Shown here in pieces: positions 14,085-17,571 of a DNA stretch of 17,571 bases. The DNA comes from Fen-1258 sp964595365 (GTDB lineage Bacteria > Bacteroidota > Ignavibacteria > Ignavibacteriales > Melioribacteraceae). A model generated the notes under the pieces. The model saw only the letters and a list, made by a program, of their open reading frames with translations. It did not search any database and had not been told where the DNA came from. The stretch lies in assembly GCA_964595365.1 (NCBI GenBank), contig CAZQQC010000062.1, forward strand, positions 1 through 17,571, read 5' to 3'. Position 1 is the first letter of the stretch. Each line of letters begins with the position of its first letter. Position numbers and translations under genes: made by a program.

Positions 14085-14113
14085 TTATTCTATTAATCAA
14101 TTTAAGGGTTATT

Positions 14114-15883
14114 ATGTTGAAAAAAATCTTTTTCCCGTTTTTAGCGCTTGCAGTTATATTATTTCTCAATACATCTGCACAACTCAATCGGAATAAAAAC
14201 GTAGTTAGAATTAAATTAGAGAGCAGTCAAAACAAAGTCGAAAGAAATTCTTCGCTGAAAGTTACTCTCAGAGTTTCAGTTGAAAATGGCTGGCACATTA
14301 ATTCCGATAAACCTCACGAAGATTTTTTGGTCGCAACAAAAGTTGTTTCGATGGATAAAAGATTTCCGCTTGCCAAAGTGTTGTTTCCGAGAGCTAAGGA
14401 TATCACTCTTGGCTTTTCCGATAAACCGGTCAGCGTTTTTGAAAACGATATAGTAATTGATTTGTTTGTAAATATTGATAAAGCTTTAACGCCGGGCAGT
14501 TATAAAATTCCAATAAAACTTGAGTACCAATCGTGCAACGATCAAATATGCCTGCCGCCGGCTAGTATTTCCGATTCATTAAAAATTACGATAGCGGGTG
14601 AAGCTGCCGGAACAACTCAGGTTAATCGGGCAACCACAGAAAATGCCGCGCAGAAACAAACACCAATCTTTCAGCAAAAAGATGACAATGCAATTGCATC
14701 GACACTCGAAAAGAGCGGGCTGCTTCTAAGTTTACTTATAGTTTTTTTTGGTGGTCTTATGCTAAACTTAACCCCTTGCGTTTATCCGCTCATTCCGATA
14801 ACTGTTGGATATTTTGGCGGGCAAAGTGAAGGACGAATTGGCAAATTGTTCTTATTAGGAACGCTTTATGTCCTGGGCATGGCTCTCACATATTCTGTTG
14901 TTGGTGTTGTTACATCATTGAGCGGCGCAGTTTTTGGAACTCTTTTGCAAAATAAGTTTGTGATAATTGGAATAGCTCTGCTGTTTGTTGCTCTTTCGTT
15001 AAGTCAATTTGGAGTTTATGAATTCAAATTACCCGATTCTTTGGTAGCTAAAGCCGGCAGCGCAAAGAGCGGTACGTTCGGTGCTTTCTTTATGGGATTG
15101 ACAATGGGAATTGTTGCAGCGCCCTGCGTTGGCCCGTTTGTGCTTGGCATGGTAACTTATGTTGCTGCTAAAGGTGACCCGTATTATGGACTTCTCATGT
15201 TTTTTGTAATGGCATTAGGTTTAGGGTTGCCATACCTAATTCTTGCTCTGTTCTCGGGTAAGATAAAGAGGCTTCCAAGAGCAGGCAACTGGATGGAAGG
15301 AATAAAACATGTATTCGGATTTCTACTTCTTGCAATGGCAATTTATTTTGTTGGTCCGCTTTTGCCAAAGACGGTTAATCATTTTGCGCTTCCGGTATTT
15401 GGAATTTTAACCGCAATGTTTTTGTTATTCTTTGACAGAAGAGCTAACAATATGAAAGGATTCAGGGCATTCAAAATAATTCTTTCTTTGATTGTTATTG
15501 CTGTGTCGGTTTATGCTTTGATTCCTGAAAAGAAAAATGAACCTAACTGGCAGTCGTTTTCGCAGACAAAATACGAGCAATCGCTTAAAAATCACGAGAA
15601 GATGATTATAGATTTTCATGCTGAGTGGTGTATACCATGCAAGGAGTTGGACGCCAGGACTTTTTCCGATCAGCGAGTAATTGCAATGTCTAAAAACTTT
15701 ACGCCATATAAGGTTGATATGACAAAGACACTTTCGGAGGAAACCGAACGGCTACGAAATCAGTTTAACATAATAGGAGTGCCGACAGTTCTGATAATCG
15801 ATTCTGAAGGGAAGGAGGTACACAGGCTGACCGGTTTTGTTAACGCTGAAGAATTCCTAAAGCTGATAAACGGAATTAAATGA
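14114..15883 (+). CDS. dsbD: DsbD-type thiol:disulfide interchange protein
   Basis: The protein carries electrons from cytoplasmic thioredoxin across the inner membrane to periplasmic thiol proteins. The 589 residues comprise a signal peptide (1-22, no lipobox) and an N-terminal immunoglobulin-like domain with SCNDQICLPP (Cys141/Cys146). A multi-span core follows (about 200-470) with the redox cysteines Cys222 in TPCVYPLIPITVG and Cys338 in APCVGPFVLGMV. The C-terminal thioredoxin domain has AEWCIPCKEL (Cys506/Cys509) and a cis-proline in GVPTVL. All six functional cysteines are present, though the first pair is spaced by four residues rather than E. coli's five. It starts 29 bp after nadE behind AAGGG. 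Confidence 0.94.
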   Translation: MLKKIFFPFLALAVILFLNTSAQLNRNKNVVRIKLESSQNKVERNSSLKVTLRVSVENGWHINSDKPHEDFLVATKVVSMDKRFPLAKVLFPRAKDITLGFSDKPVSVFENDIVIDLFVNIDKALTPGSYKIPIKLEYQSCNDQICLPPASISDSLKITIAGEAAGTTQVNRATTENAAQKQTPIFQQKDDNAIASTLEKSGLLLSLLIVFFGGLMLNLTPCVYPLIPITVGYFGGQSEGRIGKLFLLGTLYVLGMALTYSVVGVVTSLSGAVFGTLLQNKFVIIGIALLFVALSLSQFGVYEFKLPDSLVAKAGSAKSGTFGAFFMGLTMGIVAAPCVGPFVLGMVTYVAAKGDPYYGLLMFFVMALGLGLPYLILALFSGKIKRLPRAGNWMEGIKHVFGFLLLAMAIYFVGPLLPKTVNHFALPVFGILTAMFLLFFDRRANNMKGFRAFKIILSLIVIAVSVYALIPEKKNEPNWQSFSQTKYEQSLKNHEKMIIDFHAEWCIPCKELDARTFSDQRVIAMSKNFTPYKVDMTKTLSEETERLRNQFNIIGVPTVLIIDSEGKEVHRLTGFVNAEEFLKLINGIK

Positions 15884-15978
15884 AGACAAATAGATTGATA
15901 ATCCTTATTGGCTTTTATATTTTTCAACTCTAAAAGTTAAATAATTATCACAAAAACAAAATTTATTGAGTTAAAGTA

Positions 15979-17571
15979 ATGGCACATGAAACAGAAAAAT
16001 TAGTACGTGATATTGATGAGGTGACGATTCGATTCGCGGGTGACTCCGGTGACGGTATGCAGTTAACCGGTTCACAATTTACAGATACAACCGCAATAGT
16101 TGGAAATGATTTGAGCACACTTCCAGATTTTCCGGCTGAGATTAGAGCCCCGGCTGGTTCGCTTTCGGGTGTAAGCGGGTTTCAATTACATTTTAGCAGT
16201 AGCGACATTCAAACGCCGGGAGATTCTCCAGATGTTCTGGTTGCGATGAATCCTGCAGCTCTGAAAGTGAATCTGAGAGATCTAAAACCGAACGCAACAA
16301 TTATAGTTAATACAAATTCGTTCGATACAAAAAATTTAAAACTTGCCAAGTACGATTCAAACCCCATAGAAGATGGTACGCTTTCCAGATACAATGTTAT
16401 TCCGATTCCTCTAACACAATTAACAATGAGTGCTCTTGAGGATCTTCCGCTTTCGCTTAAAGAAAAGGAGAAGTGCAAAAACTTTTTTGCTCTTGGTATT
16501 ATGTACTGGATGTACAACCGTCCGATCGAAATTACACTCAACTGGCTGGAAAACAAGTTCAAAAAGAAACCGGATATAATGGAAGCGAACAAACGTGTTC
16601 TTCAAGCCGGATATAATTATGGGGATACAACCGAAATTTTTACAACCCGCTACGATGTAAAACCTGCAAAGCTTCCCAAAGGAATTTATAGAAATGTTTC
16701 AGGTAACGAAGCTGTTTCGCTTGGTTTTGTTACGGCATCATTGAAGAGCGGATTGCCTTTGTTTCTAGGTTCATATCCGATTACTCCGGCTTCAGAAATT
16801 TTGCAAGAGTTAAGCAAGTATAAAAATTTTGGCGTAGTTACATTTCAAGCTGAAGATGAAATTGCAGGTGTTAGCTCCGCAATAGGTGCAGCGTTTGCCG
16901 GTGCATTAGGAATTACGAGTACTTCCGGACCCGGACTTTCACTTAAAACGGAAGCTATAGGACTTGCAGTGATGACAGAATTGCCGCTTGTTGTAATCGA
17001 TGTTCAAAGAGGAGGGCCTAGCACGGGGCTTCCAACAAAAACAGAGCAGGCAGATCTTTTGCAGGTTATGTTTGGAAGACATGGCGAAGCTCCTGTTGTT
17101 GTTCTATCGGCACAAAGCCCTGCTGACTGTTTTTACATGGCAATTGAAGCTGCTCGTATCGCAGTTAAATTTATGACACCTGTTCTTTTTCTCACAGATG
17201 GTTATTTAGCATTCGGCTCCGAACCTCTCAAGATCCCAAAGTTCGAAGAGCTTCCGGATATACCGGTTAAATTCAGAACGGAAGCCGAGGGATTTTATCC
17301 TTACTTGCGTGATGAAAATCTTGCCAGACCGTGGGCAATACCTGGCACTCCGGGGTTGGAACACCGTATTGGCGGTTTGGAAAAGAAAGATGTTTACGGC
17401 AATATCAGTTATGAACCAGAGAACCATGAGATAATGGTTCACAAGAGAAAACAGAAAATCGAAAACGTTAAGTTTGATATTCCCGAATTGAAAGTCGAAG
17501 GCGATCAGGAAGGCGAACTGTTGATTTTAGGTTGGGGAAGTACTTACGGCTCAATTACAGAAGCGATCAAA
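15979..17571 (+). CDS. korA: 2-oxoacid:ferredoxin oxidoreductase, fused gamma/alpha subunit (partial)
   Basis: The first 531 codons are present; the reading frame is open at the window edge. The N-terminal gamma-type domain begins with TIRFAGDSGDGMQLTG (about 16-31) and continues through DFPAEIRAPAG. The alpha-type pyruvate:ferredoxin-oxidoreductase domain begins near residue 238 with the GNEAVSLGF and SYPITPASEIL segments, and carries QAEDEIAGV, TSTSGPGLSLKTE and DVQRGGPSTGLPTKTEQADL. This fused layout is typical of KorA-type 2-oxoglutarate:ferredoxin oxidoreductase, part of the reductive TCA cycle or ferredoxin-linked oxidative TCA cycle. Substrate (2-oxoglutarate or another 2-oxoacid) is inferred. 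A korB gene for the thiamine-diphosphate subunit is expected just beyond the window. The ATG has only a weak upstream site. Confidence 0.92.
   Translation, partial: MAHETEKLVRDIDEVTIRFAGDSGDGMQLTGSQFTDTTAIVGNDLSTLPDFPAEIRAPAGSLSGVSGFQLHFSSSDIQTPGDSPDVLVAMNPAALKVNLRDLKPNATIIVNTNSFDTKNLKLAKYDSNPIEDGTLSRYNVIPIPLTQLTMSALEDLPLSLKEKEKCKNFFALGIMYWMYNRPIEITLNWLENKFKKKPDIMEANKRVLQAGYNYGDTTEIFTTRYDVKPAKLPKGIYRNVSGNEAVSLGFVTASLKSGLPLFLGSYPITPASEILQELSKYKNFGVVTFQAEDEIAGVSSAIGAAFAGALGITSTSGPGLSLKTEAIGLAVMTELPLVVIDVQRGGPSTGLPTKTEQADLLQVMFGRHGEAPVVVLSAQSPADCFYMAIEAARIAVKFMTPVLFLTDGYLAFGSEPLKIPKFEELPDIPVKFRTEAEGFYPYLRDENLARPWAIPGTPGLEHRIGGLEKKDVYGNISYEPENHEIMVHKRKQKIENVKFDIPELKVEGDQEGELLILGWGSTYGSITEAIK

Overview
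The window looks like chromosomal DNA of an AT-rich bacterium, most likely of the Bacteroidota/Ignavibacteriota/Chlorobiota (FCB) assemblage. That placement is an inference from gene content (archaeal-type HMG-CoA synthase operon, AtuA-type protein split into two chains, PspC/toastrack pair, fused 2-oxoacid:ferredoxin oxidoreductase alpha subunit) and from one TAnnTTTG-like promoter; no rRNA or single diagnostic marker is present.

Layout. Positions 38-236 hold tRNA-Cys(GCA) and tRNA-Gly(GCC) on the minus strand with an intrinsic terminator between them, followed by a minus-strand UPF0316 membrane protein. From 1044 the plus strand carries pcm and miaA, which overlap. At 2725-5348 a tight three-gene operon encodes an archaeal-type HMG-CoA synthase, an SCP2/archaeal-type acetoacetyl-CoA thiolase and a DUF35 zinc-ribbon/OB-fold protein. 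At 7189-8864 two overlapping genes encode an AtuA (DUF1446) protein and the small AtuA C-terminal-domain protein.

Between these two CoA-metabolism units (5349-7188) lies an accessory patch: an orphan PD-(D/E)XK nuclease-like protein, an MNT-type antitoxin, a HEPN toxin gene broken by a frameshift and a TGA, and two related CTTTGCG/CGCAAAG-type intergenic repeats that flank the MNT/HEPN pair. The second repeat carries two nested hairpin insertions.

Downstream come prfB, with a programmed +1 frameshift site whose stop is UAA rather than the usual UGA, then a YjbQ/UPF0047 protein, an MGMT-family alkyltransferase-domain protein, a convergent minus-strand pair (LiaF/toastrack-like and PspC), then plus-strand nadE, a DsbD-type thiol:disulfide interchange protein and the first 531 codons of a KorA-type 2-oxoacid:ferredoxin oxidoreductase alpha subunit, which runs off the window.

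How the genes fit: the thiolase, HMG-CoA synthase and DUF35 protein are the three parts of the archaeal complex that makes HMG-CoA from acetyl-CoA. The nearby AtuA pair suggests a branched acyl-CoA module, but no HMG-CoA reductase, lyase or carboxylase is visible, so the end product is open. The remaining genes are housekeeping: tRNA modification, protein repair, translation termination, NAD synthesis, envelope stress, redox and central carbon metabolism.
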